Shown: positions 21,901 through 30,128, numbered from the stretch's first letter. The stretch: 34,173 nucleotides of DNA from Chloroflexota bacterium (GCA_021812735.1 JAKAMV010000013.1:1-34173); one strand, 5' to 3'. Program-made: numbers and translations. Notes: a model not told the origin generated them from the letters alone.

Positions 21901-22934
21901 AAGTACCCCGCGTAGCCCATGCGGCAGATCACGTCGAGCTCGTAGTCGAGCCGTTCGCGGATCTCCGGCGTGACCGCCGGGTAGCGTTCCTGCAGGCCCC
22001 GCTCGCACTCCGCGCGCAACCAGGACTCCGCGGTATGCCCCGGGGGGACGGGGAAGTCCGGCAGACGGAGCTGGCCGAACTGCAGCTTCAGGTCGACCAT
22101 CTCGGCGATGCGCCGCGTGTTGCGGAGGGCCTCCGGCACGTCGCGGAAGAGCGCCTCCATCTCGGCCGCGCTCTTGAGGTAGAACTCGTCGCTCTCGAAG
22201 CGCATCCGGTTCGGCGTGTCGAGCGTCGACGCGGTCCCGATGCAGAGGAGCACGTCGTGGGCCTCGGCTTGGGCGCGCCGGACGTAGTGCAAGTCGTTGG
22301 TGGCGACGAGGGGCAGTCCCATCTCGGGCGCGAGACGCAGCAGCTGCTCGTTGAGCCGCCGCTGCAGCGGGATCCCGTGGTCCTGGAGCTCCAGGTAGAA
22401 GTTGCCGGGACCAAAGATGTCGCGGTAGGAGCCGGCGAGCCGGCGGGCGCCCTCCCAGTCGTCGACCTCGAGCGCCTTGGGGATCTCGCCACCCAGGCAA
22501 GCGGACATGCCGATCAGGCCCTCGGCGTGCTGCGCGAGGTAGTCCCGATCGATGCGCGGCTTGTAGTAGTAGCCCTGCAGGTGCGCATCGGTGATGATCC
22601 GGCACAGGTTCTGGTAGCCGGTCCAGTCCTTCGCCAGCAGGACCAGGTGGTACGGTTGCGCGTCTGCCCTGCCGTCGCGGTCCGTCATCGAACGGCGCGC
22701 CACGTACGTTTCGACGCCGATGATCGGCTTGATGCCGCGCTGGGTGGCGGCCTGGTAGAACGCCACGGCCCCGTAGAGCGCGCCGTGATCCGTGATCGCC
22801 AGAGAGTCGAACCCGAGCGCGGATGCCTCGGCGACCAAGTCGTCGATCCGCCCGAGGCCGTCGAGCAGACTGAACTCGGTGTGGACGTGCAGGTGGGTGA
22901 AGTCGTTGGGAGCGATCGTCACGGGAGAGGGCAC
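18996..22934 (-). CDS. dnaE: DNA polymerase III alpha subunit (DnaE)
   Basis: GTG 22934 gives 1312 residues; GTG 22922 is an equally possible start. The N-terminal PHP domain keeps its metal ligands (THLHVHTEFSLLDGLG, SLAITDHGALYG). The polymerase site has MPDIDVDFED with D404 and D406 and LLKFDFLGL with D558, as in the C-family (E. coli D401, D403, D555). The fingers and thumb include YRPGPMDNIPAYI and ARYGFNKAHATTY. A clamp-binding motif QTSLF is at 910-914. An OB domain follows near 980-1030 (TKSKATMGVATLEDLQG). Then comes an unusual low-complexity linker of about 130 residues with NGHA repeats, and a last domain of about 80 residues (LHVRFGFHSGEPLAEVF). It is the chromosomal replicase. 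It converges on the gene at 18447. Confidence 0.98.
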   Translation of the reverse strand: MPSPVTIAPNDFTHLHVHTEFSLLDGLGRIDDLVAEASALGFDSLAITDHGALYGAVAFYQAATQRGIKPIIGVETYVARRSMTDRDGRADAQPYHLVLLAKDWTGYQNLCRIITDAHLQGYYYKPRIDRDYLAQHAEGLIGMSACLGGEIPKALEVDDWEGARRLAGSYRDIFGPGNFYLELQDHGIPLQRRLNEQLLRLAPEMGLPLVATNDLHYVRRAQAEAHDVLLCIGTASTLDTPNRMRFESDEFYLKSAAEMEALFRDVPEALRNTRRIAEMVDLKLQFGQLRLPDFPVPPGHTAESWLRAECERGLQERYPAVTPEIRERLDYELDVICRMGYAGYFLIVADFTRFAREQGIAITCRGSAPGSIVTHTLGITPVDPIRYELPFERFLNPDRVTMPDIDVDFEDARRDEVINYVTRKYGADHVAQIITFGTMQARAAIRDVGRVLGMLYGDVDRIAKLVPNQLGIHLEEAIAQAPELRGLYDGDPQIHRLIELAKQVEGVARNASTHAAGVVISREPLTEIMPLQRATNSEALMTQYEMHGVDALGLLKFDFLGLSNLTILRHAVDTIRRHRGVEIDLDQIPLDDAKTFELLASGETTGVFQLESAGMRRYIRELRPTSVYDLAAMVALYRPGPMDNIPAYIRRKHGEEPITYLHPLLEPYLSKTYGIFVYQEDIMAAAKALAGFSGPEADTLGYAIRKKKDDVLQQMMAKFVPQAAERGVKPDVIEAVFKAFAPFARYGFNKAHATTYGLVAYQTAYLKANYTVEYMASVLTAFRDNTDKVAAAVAECRRLGIEVRPPDVHRSHLDFTVEGDAIRFGLLAVKNVGQGAIESIITAREAEGDFRSLTDLCRRVDLRLVNKRVLESLIKVGALGRFGHPAQLLLALDDAMAAAQAEQRDRSSGQTSLFGDAAEPEALERPLPPATEAPPRERLRWEKELIGLYLSDHPLAALAQQLDRYVTAYSGDLGEEMDQQRVVVGGVVTGVRRVITKSKATMGVATLEDLQGTIEVIVFPKTFEATVATWQEDAILLVAGRVDHKGDGSVVLADSVWTWEEAAGLGEGAFARQVQSFEQGRRGGRGAGRWGAPAAVDASSTGGRPGGDGAVGTGLRGAVGGAPNGHAANGHAPDGHAGHVVRRVIPHVSPLRGGGILGELEIDVPVATGRAPTGGAIGPAERSALPPSTARSVASLAPPAFSDDEPPPPIEAERAAARRAAAPTRPLEAMPGEALHVRFGFHSGEPLAEVFAAVREILRSRPGQTPVVLEVPLGDGRTQPMELRTRVGYDAELLAEFERRFAGAVTLELGAD

Positions 22935-23062
22935 GCGCGGGTCAAGGGCATGGGACTAGGATAGCCCGCGGGATGCCGGCCGATCGTGGGTCGGCCGTCG
23001 TCCGGGTGCACGGGCGGCTGGGTGCGCGCCGGCTTGGGTGCTGCCGACGGCCCGCCTGGGGC

Positions 23063-23176
23063 AGTGGCGGCTGGTCGGGTGCCAGTGGCGGCCCCCGGGG
23101 TACTAGTGGCGGCCCGCCGGCGCAGTGGCGGGTTGTCGGGGGCCAGTGGCCGCCCGTCCGGGGGACCGTCGCCACT
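23063..23176. repeat. Five AGTGGC repeats at about 21-base period, with one inverted copy
   Basis: AGTGGC, mostly within CAGTGGCGG, occurs at 23063, 23084, 23105, 23124 and 23145, at steps of 21, 21, 19 and 21 bases, about two helical turns. The inverse GCCACT follows at 23171. The bases between are G/C-rich but not conserved, so the repeat is more than slippage. Confidence 0.6.
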
Positions 23177-23311
23177 GGGCGAGCCCCTCCGCCTCGCTGC
23201 TTTCTACGATCAGTGAACAGCTCGGTTGGGTGCTGCGGCGGCTGCCCCTGCTGGCCGGCCCGCTCAACGCTCGGAACCGGGCAGGCAGTGTCCGGGCCGG
23301 CATCGACGCCG

Positions 23312-23358
23312 CCGGCCAGCCGGCCAGCCGGTCAGCCGGTCAGCCGGTCAGCCGGTCA
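23312..23358 (+). repeat. 8-base tandem repeat AGCCGGTC/AGCCGGCC
   Basis: Six units in a row: two of the AGCCGGCC form, then four of the AGCCGGTC form, ending at AAAACGG. The unit is not a multiple of three and no gene crosses it. Slipped-strand expansion is the simple explanation. Confidence 0.85.
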
Positions 23359-23666
23359 AAACGGTACTGCGACGGCCGCAACCGCTGAACGCGCCACATG
23401 CCGTTCACTGATCGTCGAAATGCGCCTCTGTCTCACCCACGACCCCACGCGCCTGGCAGACGCGCCCGTCGCCATGCCCGGCTGGCACGTCTTGCGCGCC
23501 ACGATCGCCCGACCAACCGCCTGCGCCGTGCCGGGCCGCCAGGCCACCAGGCCACCGGGCCAGGTCCGCCGTGCCAGGTCCGCCCGGCCGTTGACAGCGG
23601 CCCACCGGGCGCAGACCATCGGCGTGACCCGGCCGCACCCGAGCGGCCCAGCTGGGAGGAGATCGC

Positions 23667-24374
23667 GTGGAGACACCGCAGCCGCCGGTCTTGCTGCCGA
23701 CCCGTGTCGAGGAGGGGCGCGCGGCGGGCCTGATCTACCGGATCGAGGGCGAGCTCGTGCCGGTGCTGCACGTCGTGCTCGACGGCAGTCGCCGCCTCTT
23801 TTTCGAGCACCACGTCGTGCTCTGGAAGGATCCCAACCTGCTGATCGGGATCCATCCGATGGCCGGGGCATTCAAGCGGGTCGTGGCGGGGATGCCGATC
23901 TTCATGACCGAGACGCAGTCGCCGGGCGAGATCGCGTTCTCGCGTGACGATCCCGGGCATGTCCTCTCGATCCACCTGCCGCCCGGCCGGTCGATCTTCG
24001 TCAGGGAGCACCAGCTCCTGGCCGCCACCGGGGGCGTCGATTACGCGTTCACGCGGGTGCGTGGCATCGGGAACATGCTGTTCGGAGGGAGCGGGTTCTT
24101 CATCGACCGCTTCCAGGCCGGCGCCGAGGAGGGCGTGGTCTGGCTCCACGGCTACGGCAACGTCTTCGAGAAGCAGCTGGGGCCCGGCGAGGCGATCGAC
24201 GTCGAGGGCGGCGGCTGGATCTACCGGGACGAGACGGTGTCGATGCAGCCGGCGGTCTACGGACTGAAGACGGGGGTGTTCGGGGGGTCGGGGCAGCTGG
24301 TGTTCAATCGCTTCACAGGGCCGGGTCGGGTCGGGATCCAGTCGGCGTACGTGCACCTGCCGACCGAGAACTGA
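23667..24374 (+). CDS. AIM24 family protein
   Basis: GTG 23667 follows GGGAGGAG by 5 bases, giving 235 residues. The glycine-rich beta structure of the AIM24 family is clear: VLHVVLDGSRRLFFEHHVVL, GAFKRVVAGMPIFMTETQSP, GEIAFSRDDPGHVLSIHLPP, GVDYAFTRVRGIGNMLFGGS, VVWLHGYGNVFEKQLGPGEA and GLKTGVFGGSGQLVFNRFTG. The family is found in bacteria and in mitochondria (yeast AIM24 is tied to the MICOS complex), with no enzyme activity known to me. No signal or membrane segment is seen. It stands alone; a repeat copy overlaps its stop codon. Confidence 0.93.
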   Translation: METPQPPVLLPTRVEEGRAAGLIYRIEGELVPVLHVVLDGSRRLFFEHHVVLWKDPNLLIGIHPMAGAFKRVVAGMPIFMTETQSPGEIAFSRDDPGHVLSIHLPPGRSIFVREHQLLAATGGVDYAFTRVRGIGNMLFGGSGFFIDRFQAGAEEGVVWLHGYGNVFEKQLGPGEAIDVEGGGWIYRDETVSMQPAVYGLKTGVFGGSGQLVFNRFTGPGRVGIQSAYVHLPTEN

Positions 24375-24467
24375 CCGCGGGCCGACCAGCGAGGCCGACT
24401 GACCGCGGGTCGACCGACGAACCAGCGGGGGCCGACCGACCGCGGGCCGACCGACCGCGGGCCGACC
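24373..24467 (+). repeat. Four 15-base repeats GACCGCGGGCCGACC after the AIM24 gene
   Basis: Copies lie at 24373-24387, 24401-24415 (one T for C), 24438-24452 and 24453-24467; the last two are in tandem. A partial copy lies near 24424. The first overlaps the AIM24 stop codon, so the repeats start exactly where coding ends. Confidence 0.8.
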
Positions 24468-24628
24468 GACGAGGACGCCCGGAGGATCGGCGGCCGACCG
24501 ACAGGCGGCCGTGGGCACGGCAGGACCCGGTCGGTGGATCGAGCGGGCGTGATCGGGTCGGCGCCATCCGTGCGCGCTACGGGTCGACCGGGTGGCGCTC
24601 CGCCCGACCATCTGGCGGAGTGGCATCG

Positions 24629-25402
24629 ATGGCAGTCTACGTCGGCACATCCGGCTGGCAGTACCGGCACTGGCGCGGGCGCTACTACCCGCCCGGCCTG
24701 CCTCAGGCGCGCTGGCTCGAGCACTATGCCGCGGACTTCGCCACGGTCGAGATCAACGCGAGCTTCTACTACCTGCCGCGCCGCTCTACCTTCGAAGCGT
24801 GGGCACGGCGCACGCCGCCTGGGTTCCTCTTTGCGGTCAAGGCCAGCCGCTACCTGACGCACGTCCGACGACTCCGCGACCCCGAGGAGCCGGTCGCGCG
24901 GTTCATCGAGGCGGCGAGCGGTCTGGGGGATCGGCTCGGTCCAGTACTGCTGCAGCTCCCACCGACCTTCGAGCGGGATCTGCCCGCGCTCGTCACCGCG
25001 CTCGAAGCGTTCCCGGCCGGGGTTCGCGTGGCGGTCGAGCTGCGGCACCAGTCCTGGTTCGTCGAGGAGGTCCGCAGGTCGCTCCTCGGCCGCGGTGTCG
25101 CGCTCTGCCTGGCCGACCGACAGGGAGCGATCACGCCTCTCTGGCGGACGGCCGACTGGGCGTATCTGCGCCTGCATGAGGGGCTGGGTCGGCCGCGGCC
25201 GTGTTACGGGGAAGCCGCGCTCGAGGAGTGGGCGGGCGTGCTCGCGCGCGAGTGGCCAGCCGACGCGGATCGGTTCGTCTACTTCAACAACGACTGGGCC
25301 GGCTGCGCGGTGCGCGACGCGGCGCTGGCCGGGGTGGTCTTCGATCGGGCGGGGCTCGCGCCGACCCGCACGCCGCTGCCGTCGGCGATCGAGGTCGGGT
25401 AG
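24629..25402 (+). CDS. DUF72 family protein (YecE-like)
   Basis: ATG 24629 lies 8 bases after GGCGGAG; GTG 24620 would leave no spacing. The 257-residue product has the TIM-barrel signature of DUF72: VYVGTSGWQYRHWRGRYYPP, YAADFATVEINASFYYLP, GFLFAVKASRYLTHVRRL, GPVLLQLPPTF, VAVELRHQSWF, WAYLRLHEG and FVYFNNDWAGCAVRDA. Length is usual. No reaction is established for the family; the barrel and the conserved acidic and His residues suggest an enzyme. It is the last plus-strand gene before the convergent transporter cluster. Confidence 0.93.
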   Translation: MAVYVGTSGWQYRHWRGRYYPPGLPQARWLEHYAADFATVEINASFYYLPRRSTFEAWARRTPPGFLFAVKASRYLTHVRRLRDPEEPVARFIEAASGLGDRLGPVLLQLPPTFERDLPALVTALEAFPAGVRVAVELRHQSWFVEEVRRSLLGRGVALCLADRQGAITPLWRTADWAYLRLHEGLGRPRPCYGEAALEEWAGVLAREWPADADRFVYFNNDWAGCAVRDAALAGVVFDRAGLAPTRTPLPSAIEVG

Positions 25403-25475
25403 GCGGCACGTGGGCAGCGGCCATGGGGCGGCGGGTCACCCGGCTGTCGCCCGCGGCGCCCGTTCCGCCCTCGAC

Positions 25476-26423
25476 TCAGGCCGCCTCTTCTGCCGCCAGC
25501 GAGGCCGGGATCTGCCGCGCTTCGTGACGGATCACGAGCGCGACCGCCACCAGCACCAGCACCGCCCCACCGAGCAGAAATGGGGTCAGCGGCTCCGCCA
25601 GGATCGCCCAGCCCAGCACCAGCGCGATCACCGGGTTGACGTACGCATAGGTCGCCACCTGCGAGACCGGCGCATGCGCCAGGAGCCACGTGTACGCGGT
25701 GAACGCGAGCAGCGATCCGAACATGATCAGGTATCCCAGGGCGAGCCACGAACGAGTCTCGCTATGCGCCGGGATGCCGCCTGGTTCGAGCACCGCGGCG
25801 ACCAGCAGCAGCACCATGCCGCCCGCCAGCATCTCGAGCGCGGTCGAGACCAGCGGGTCCCGAGGCATCGGCACCCGGCTCGAGGCAAACGACCCGGCCG
25901 CCCAGCACGCACAGGACACCACGAGCAACGCTGCGGCCCCCGGATCCACCGATCCCGCGCCCCCCTGCGACGTCAGCACGCCCACGCCGGCGAACCCCAG
26001 CGCGACGCCGCCCAGCGTGCCCCGGGTGACGCGCTCCCGGGCCAGCGCCCGGAAGACCACCACCCAGAGCGGGATCGACGCCGCCACCAGCGCCGCCAGC
26101 GAGGAAGGCACGTGCTGCTCGGCGCTGCTGATCCCCCCATTGCCCGCCGCCAGCAGCGCGACGCCGACCCCGCCCGCTCCGAGCAGCTCGTGGCGCGGCA
26201 CCAGGAGACGGCGCACGCCTCCGCGCAGCGCCAGCACGGCGGCCAGCACCGTCCCCGCCACCACGAAGCGGATCCCCGCACTGAGGAGCGGCGGAAGCCC
26301 CTCCACCACGACCCGGATCGCGAGGTAGGTGGAACCCCAGACCACGTAGACGATCGCGAGGGCCGCCAGAACACGCCACGCCGGTACGTCATGCGGGTCG
26401 ACGGCCGGCGGCCGTCGGGTCAG
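25476..26423 (-). CDS. EamA/DMT-family transporter, probably starting at CTG
   Basis: The product has ten membrane helices in two EamA repeats, for example LAALAIVYVVWGSTYLAIR, SLAALVAASIPLWVVVFRA, YLIMFGSLLAFTAYTWLLAH and ATYAYVNPVIALVLGWAILA. Family members export amino acids or other metabolites or carry nucleotide sugars. The only standard in-frame start is GTG 26345, which would cut the first helix. In the same frame CTG 26423 overlaps the ATPase stop (CTGA), like the GTGA and ATGA overlaps elsewhere here, and GGAGGG lies about 6 bases before it. No ATG, GTG or TTG lies between. From CTG the protein has 315 residues, the family norm. Coupling to the ABC importer genes suggests a linked substrate, but this is inference. 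Confidence 0.88.
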   Translation of the reverse strand: MTRRPPAVDPHDVPAWRVLAALAIVYVVWGSTYLAIRVVVEGLPPLLSAGIRFVVAGTVLAAVLALRGGVRRLLVPRHELLGAGGVGVALLAAGNGGISSAEQHVPSSLAALVAASIPLWVVVFRALARERVTRGTLGGVALGFAGVGVLTSQGGAGSVDPGAAALLVVSCACWAAGSFASSRVPMPRDPLVSTALEMLAGGMVLLLVAAVLEPGGIPAHSETRSWLALGYLIMFGSLLAFTAYTWLLAHAPVSQVATYAYVNPVIALVLGWAILAEPLTPFLLGGAVLVLVAVALVIRHEARQIPASLAAEEAA

Positions 26424-28078
26424 CTGCTGCCCTCCCGCGACGCATAGTCTTGGGCCGAGGAGGCCGCGGCGGCCGCCTGCAGCGCGGCAGCCTGCGCGAT
26501 CTGCGCCGCCGACGGTGTCACTTCTTCAACCGACCCGCCGGCCATCAGCAGCCCCACCCGTTCGCGACTGGCGGCCGCGCTCGGCATCACCTCGACGATG
26601 CGGCCCTGGTAGATCACGGCGATCGTGTCGGAGAGCGAGAAGATCTCGTCGAGCTCGCTCGAGATCAGCAGGATCGCCAGCCCTTCGTCCCGCTTCTCGA
26701 CCAGTTCGCGGTGGATGAACTCCGTCGCCCCCACGTCGAGCCCACGGGTCGGTTCAGCCGCCACCAGCACCTTCGGTCCCTCGGCCAGCTCGCGCGCCAC
26801 CACCACCTTCTGTTGGTTGCCACCGGAAAGCGAGGACGCTGGGGCATCGGGGTTCGGCGGGCGGATGTCGAACTGCCGGATCAGGCTGGTCGCGCGTTCG
26901 TCGATGGCAGGCCAGCGGAGCTGGCCGTGCACCGCGAACGGAGGCTTCGACTGCGACCCGAGGATCAGGTTTTCCTTCACCTCGAACGGCAGGATCAACC
27001 CCCGGGTGTGTCGATCCTCCGGGATATACGCCAGGCCATTCGCGCGCCGCTCGGCCGCGCTCTGATCCCGCACGTCGCGACCCTCGAGGTAGACGTGCCC
27101 GGCCGTCACCGGCCGGAGCCCGGCGACGACCTCGGCCAGCTCGAGCTGGCCGTTGCCGCTGACCCCGGCGATCCCAACGATCTCGCCCGATCGGACCGTC
27201 AGGTCCACGCCCGCCAGCGCCGGCAGTCCCCGGTCCGAGTCGGCCTTCACGCCATCGAGCCGGAGTCGTTCCGCCCCGATATGGGCCTCGTCGCGCTCGA
27301 CGCGGAGCAGGACCTCGCGGCCCACCATGGCCCGCGCGATCTCCGCCGGCGACGTGCGGGCTGTCTCCAACACGGCCGCGTTGCGACCCTGGCGCAGGAC
27401 CGTCACCCGCTCCGAGATCGCCATCACCTCGCCCAGCTTGTGGGTGATCAAGATGACGGTCTTGCCGCCTGCGACCAGCCCCCGGAAGATCTCGAAGAGT
27501 TCGTCGGTCTCCTGTGGCGTCAGCACCGCCGTCGGCTCGTCGAAGACGAGCAGACGCGACCCGCGGTACAGAATCTTCAGGAGCTCGACGCGCTGCTGCA
27601 CGCCGACCGGCAACGTGTCGACGCGCGCCGTGGGGTCGACGATCAGCCCGAACCGTTCGGAGAGCTCGCGGACCTGGGCCACCGACCCAGCGCGATCCAG
27701 CACGATGCCGCCGGGCTCCTGGCCCAGCACGACGTTCTCGGCGACCGTCATGACCGGCACCAGCTGGAAGTGCTGGTGCACCATCCCGACCCCGGCCGCG
27801 ATCGCATCGCGTGGCCCGCGGATCCGGACCGGCTTCCCCTCGAACAAGATCTCGCCCGCGTCGGGATGGACGAGTCCGTAGAGGATGTTCATCAGCGTCG
27901 TCTTGCCGGCGCCGTTCTCGCCGACCACGGCGTGGATCTCCTGGCGACGCACCGACAGCTCAACGTGGTCGTTGGCAAGGAGGCTGCCGAAGGCCTTGGT
28001 GATGCCCCGCATCTCCAGGTACGGTGGGCCGTCCCGGGGCGGCAGCCCTGCCGGGCTGCGCGGGGCCTCGGCGCTCAT
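26420..28078 (-). CDS. BMP-type nucleoside/sugar ABC importer, double ATPase subunit
   Basis: ATG 28078 overlaps the permease stop (ATGA), giving 552 residues. Domain 1 has Walker A GENGAGKTT (53-61), the Q-loop region GMVHQHFQLVPVMTVAENV, the signature LPVGVQQRVE and Walker B LLVFDEPTAVLT. Domain 2 has a P-loop without the Lys (GVSGNGQLEL), the signature LSGGNQQKVVVARELAEG and VLVAAEPTRGLD; this loss is usual in this importer class. The ARNVV/PEDR-type element AYIPEDRHTRG is present. The tail is Ala-rich. It powers uptake together with the two permeases and BMP lipoprotein upstream, most likely for purine nucleosides as in NupOPQ/BmpA systems. Confidence 0.96.
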   Translation of the reverse strand: MSAEAPRSPAGLPPRDGPPYLEMRGITKAFGSLLANDHVELSVRRQEIHAVVGENGAGKTTLMNILYGLVHPDAGEILFEGKPVRIRGPRDAIAAGVGMVHQHFQLVPVMTVAENVVLGQEPGGIVLDRAGSVAQVRELSERFGLIVDPTARVDTLPVGVQQRVELLKILYRGSRLLVFDEPTAVLTPQETDELFEIFRGLVAGGKTVILITHKLGEVMAISERVTVLRQGRNAAVLETARTSPAEIARAMVGREVLLRVERDEAHIGAERLRLDGVKADSDRGLPALAGVDLTVRSGEIVGIAGVSGNGQLELAEVVAGLRPVTAGHVYLEGRDVRDQSAAERRANGLAYIPEDRHTRGLILPFEVKENLILGSQSKPPFAVHGQLRWPAIDERATSLIRQFDIRPPNPDAPASSLSGGNQQKVVVARELAEGPKVLVAAEPTRGLDVGATEFIHRELVEKRDEGLAILLISSELDEIFSLSDTIAVIYQGRIVEVMPSAAASRERVGLLMAGGSVEEVTPSAAQIAQAAALQAAAAASSAQDYASREGSS

Positions 28079-29016
28079 TCGCCCACCTCGTAGGGGATCC
28101 CGTCGGCCGCCGGCGCGACCGCCCGTCCGACGAACCCGGCGAGGGCCACGATCGTCAGCACGTAGGGCGTGGCCGCGACGAGCTGGTCCGGGAAGCCGGT
28201 GCCCTGCAAGTTGATCCCGAGCGACTGGCCGAAGCCGAAGAGCAGGCACGCGAGGAAGGCGCCTACCGGGTGCCATTTGCCGAAGATCATGGCGGCGAGC
28301 GCGATGAACCCGGCGCCACTCGTCATGTTGTCGCTGAACGAGTGCGCCACGCTGAGCGAGAGGTAGGCGCCGCCCAGGCCCGAGAGCAGGCCGCTCAGGA
28401 TCACGCACAGGTAGCGGATCTCGAAGACCGAGACGCCGAGCGTGTCTGCGGCACGGGGATGCTCACCGACGGCACGGATCCGCAGCCCGAGCCGGGTCCG
28501 GAAGAGGAACCACCAGGTGATCGGGACGGCGAGGATCGAGAGCCAGACCACGATGTTCTGGTCGCCGATCACGGCTCCGACGAACGGGATGCCGTAGATC
28601 ACCGGCAGCTTCAGATCGGGCAGCGCCGGGATGTCGGAGGGCGTGCCGCTGGTCGCGTAGAAGCGGAACATGAGGAAGCTCGTGAGCCCGAGGGCAAGCA
28701 GGTTGATCGCCATCCCCGAGACGATCTGATTGGCCCGCAGGTGGATCGAAGCGATGCCGTGGACGGTCGCGATCAACCCGCCGCAGGCGACCGAGGCGAG
28801 GGTCGCCAGCACGATGTCGTGGGTCGCCGCGGCGACCAGGACGGCGAAGAAGGCGCCGACCAGCATCATCCCTTCCATCGCGATGTTGACGACGCCGGAG
28901 CGCTCGGAGATGACGCCCCCCAGCGCCGCCAGCGTGAGCGGCGCCGCGAAGCGCAGCGTTCCGGCCCAAAGGTCCGGACGAGCGAAGACGGTGACGAAGA
29001 GACCGACGATGTCCAT
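28075..29016 (-). CDS. ABC importer permease, NupQ-like (BPD_transp_2)
   Basis: ATG 29016 shares one base with the stop of the upstream permease (TGATG), giving 313 residues. Hydrophobic helices run through the protein. The family motif lies early: LTLAALGGVISERSGVVNIA followed by MEGMMLVGAFFAVLVAA. Later come RTRLGLRIRAVGEHPRAAD, the cytoplasmic coupling segment, and GAGFIALAAMIFGKWHPVGA. This is the shorter of the two permeases of a BMP-dependent importer and forms the channel with the longer one. The stop overlaps the ATPase start, so subunits are made in a coupled way. Confidence 0.96.
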   Translation of the reverse strand: MDIVGLFVTVFARPDLWAGTLRFAAPLTLAALGGVISERSGVVNIAMEGMMLVGAFFAVLVAAATHDIVLATLASVACGGLIATVHGIASIHLRANQIVSGMAINLLALGLTSFLMFRFYATSGTPSDIPALPDLKLPVIYGIPFVGAVIGDQNIVVWLSILAVPITWWFLFRTRLGLRIRAVGEHPRAADTLGVSVFEIRYLCVILSGLLSGLGGAYLSLSVAHSFSDNMTSGAGFIALAAMIFGKWHPVGAFLACLLFGFGQSLGINLQGTGFPDQLVAATPYVLTIVALAGFVGRAVAPAADGIPYEVGE

Positions 29017-30128
29017 CAGGCCGCGGCCTCCATCAGCGCGCGCAGCCCACCCCGCCGCAGTATCCAACGGATCAACATCTCGGCGCCCACGAAGAAGAGG
29101 ACGAGCGCCTGGAGGATCTGGACCAAGAAGCCCGAGATGTTCGCATTCGCCTGCATGGCCACCGCGCCGTGGATCATGGCGCCGTACAGCAGCCCGGCGA
29201 GGAAGATCCCGATCGCAGAGTTCTTGCCGACCAGCGCCACCGCGATTGCCTCATAGCCGTAGCCCGGCGAGAAGCTGTCGTAGAGCCGGTGCTGGACCCA
29301 GACGGGGACCATCCCGGCCAGCCCGGCGAAGGCGCCCGCAATGACCATGGCGATGACGAGCCGGCGTGCGACGTTGATGCCGCCGTAGGCTGCCGCCTTG
29401 GCGTTGAAGCCCACGGCCCGGATCTCGTATCCGAGCGGCGTCCGCCACAGGATCCACGCGAAGACGAGGCCGGCCAGGATGGTCAAGAAGAGGCTCGCGT
29501 TGAGCCGGGCGTTGGGGAGGATCCACGACGGCAGGATCACCGGGAACGCCGCCTGCGGCGGGATGGGCCCCGACTCGGGTGTCCCAAACGCGTTCGCGGG
29601 GGTCATGGGTCCCGCCTCGAGGAGCCAGTGGCTGATGTCGATCGCCACGTAGCTCAGCATCATCGTGGTGATCACCTCGTGCGCCCCGGTCTTGGCCTTG
29701 AGCCAACCCGCGATCCCGGCCCAGGCCCCGCCGGCGAGCATGGCGGCGACGATGCAGAGCAGGATCAGGGGCAGCCCCGGCCAGTTGGGCAGCGTGGTGG
29801 CGACCCACGTCGACGCGATCGCGCCCATGTAGAGCTGTCCCTCGGCGCCGATGTTGAAGAGGCCGCACCGGAAGGCAAACGAGACCGCGTACGCGGCGAG
29901 GATGAGGGGAATCGACGAGATGAGTGTCTCGGAGATGTCGAACGGCGATCCGACGGCACCCACCAGCATCTGCTGGTAGGCGGCGATCGGGTTGGAACCG
30001 CTCGCAAGTACCACGAGCCCACCGACGAGGATCGCGAGCACGATCGCGAGGATGGGGGTGACAACGGCCGCCACGAACCGCAGCAGGCGGCCCCGGGGCG
30101 CTTCCAACGGTACGGTGGCGACGCTCAC
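29016..30128 (-). CDS. ABC importer permease, NupP-like (BPD_transp_2)
   Basis: GTG 30128 follows AGAGGG by 6 bases, giving 370 residues. The N-terminus has a long helix (PILAIVLAILVGGLVVLAS) and the SNPIAAYQQMLVGAVGSP segment typical of this subunit. The core motif is AFRCGLFNIGAEGQLYMGAI. The cytoplasmic coupling segment is RTPLGYEIRAVGFNAKAAAY. GYGYEAIAVALVGKNSAIGI and the last helices complete the fold. It pairs with the shorter permease downstream to take the ligand from the BMP lipoprotein into the cell. The gap to the lipoprotein gene is 81 bases. Confidence 0.96.
   Translation of the reverse strand: MSVATVPLEAPRGRLLRFVAAVVTPILAIVLAILVGGLVVLASGSNPIAAYQQMLVGAVGSPFDISETLISSIPLILAAYAVSFAFRCGLFNIGAEGQLYMGAIASTWVATTLPNWPGLPLILLCIVAAMLAGGAWAGIAGWLKAKTGAHEVITTMMLSYVAIDISHWLLEAGPMTPANAFGTPESGPIPPQAAFPVILPSWILPNARLNASLFLTILAGLVFAWILWRTPLGYEIRAVGFNAKAAAYGGINVARRLVIAMVIAGAFAGLAGMVPVWVQHRLYDSFSPGYGYEAIAVALVGKNSAIGIFLAGLLYGAMIHGAVAMQANANISGFLVQILQALVLFFVGAEMLIRWILRRGGLRALMEAAA

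Larger units (their letters stand above)
22935..23666. other. Intergenic region rich in short repeats
   Basis: About 730 bases between dnaE and the AIM24 gene without a believable gene. All long frames on both strands are Arg/Pro/Gly-rich. It holds two repeat sets, listed separately, and a third loose one near 23540-23590 (CCAGGCCACC and CCAGGTCCGCC copies). The AIM24 promoter must lie here but was not recognised. Confidence 0.6.

Noticed and set aside
19494..22964. A 1156-residue open frame antisense to dnaE
   Set aside because: It mirrors the codon bias of dnaE in GC-rich DNA, is rich in Asp/Arg/Val/His without motifs, and has no ribosome site. dnaE itself is certain.
23312..23358. Tandem repeats considered as a CRISPR array
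   Set aside because: Units of 8 bases lie head to tail without spacers, and there are no cas genes.
26450..29256. Long plus-strand frames of 547 and 410 residues over the ABC ATPase and permease genes
   Set aside because: They are shadows of well-supported minus-strand genes and show no recognisable domain.
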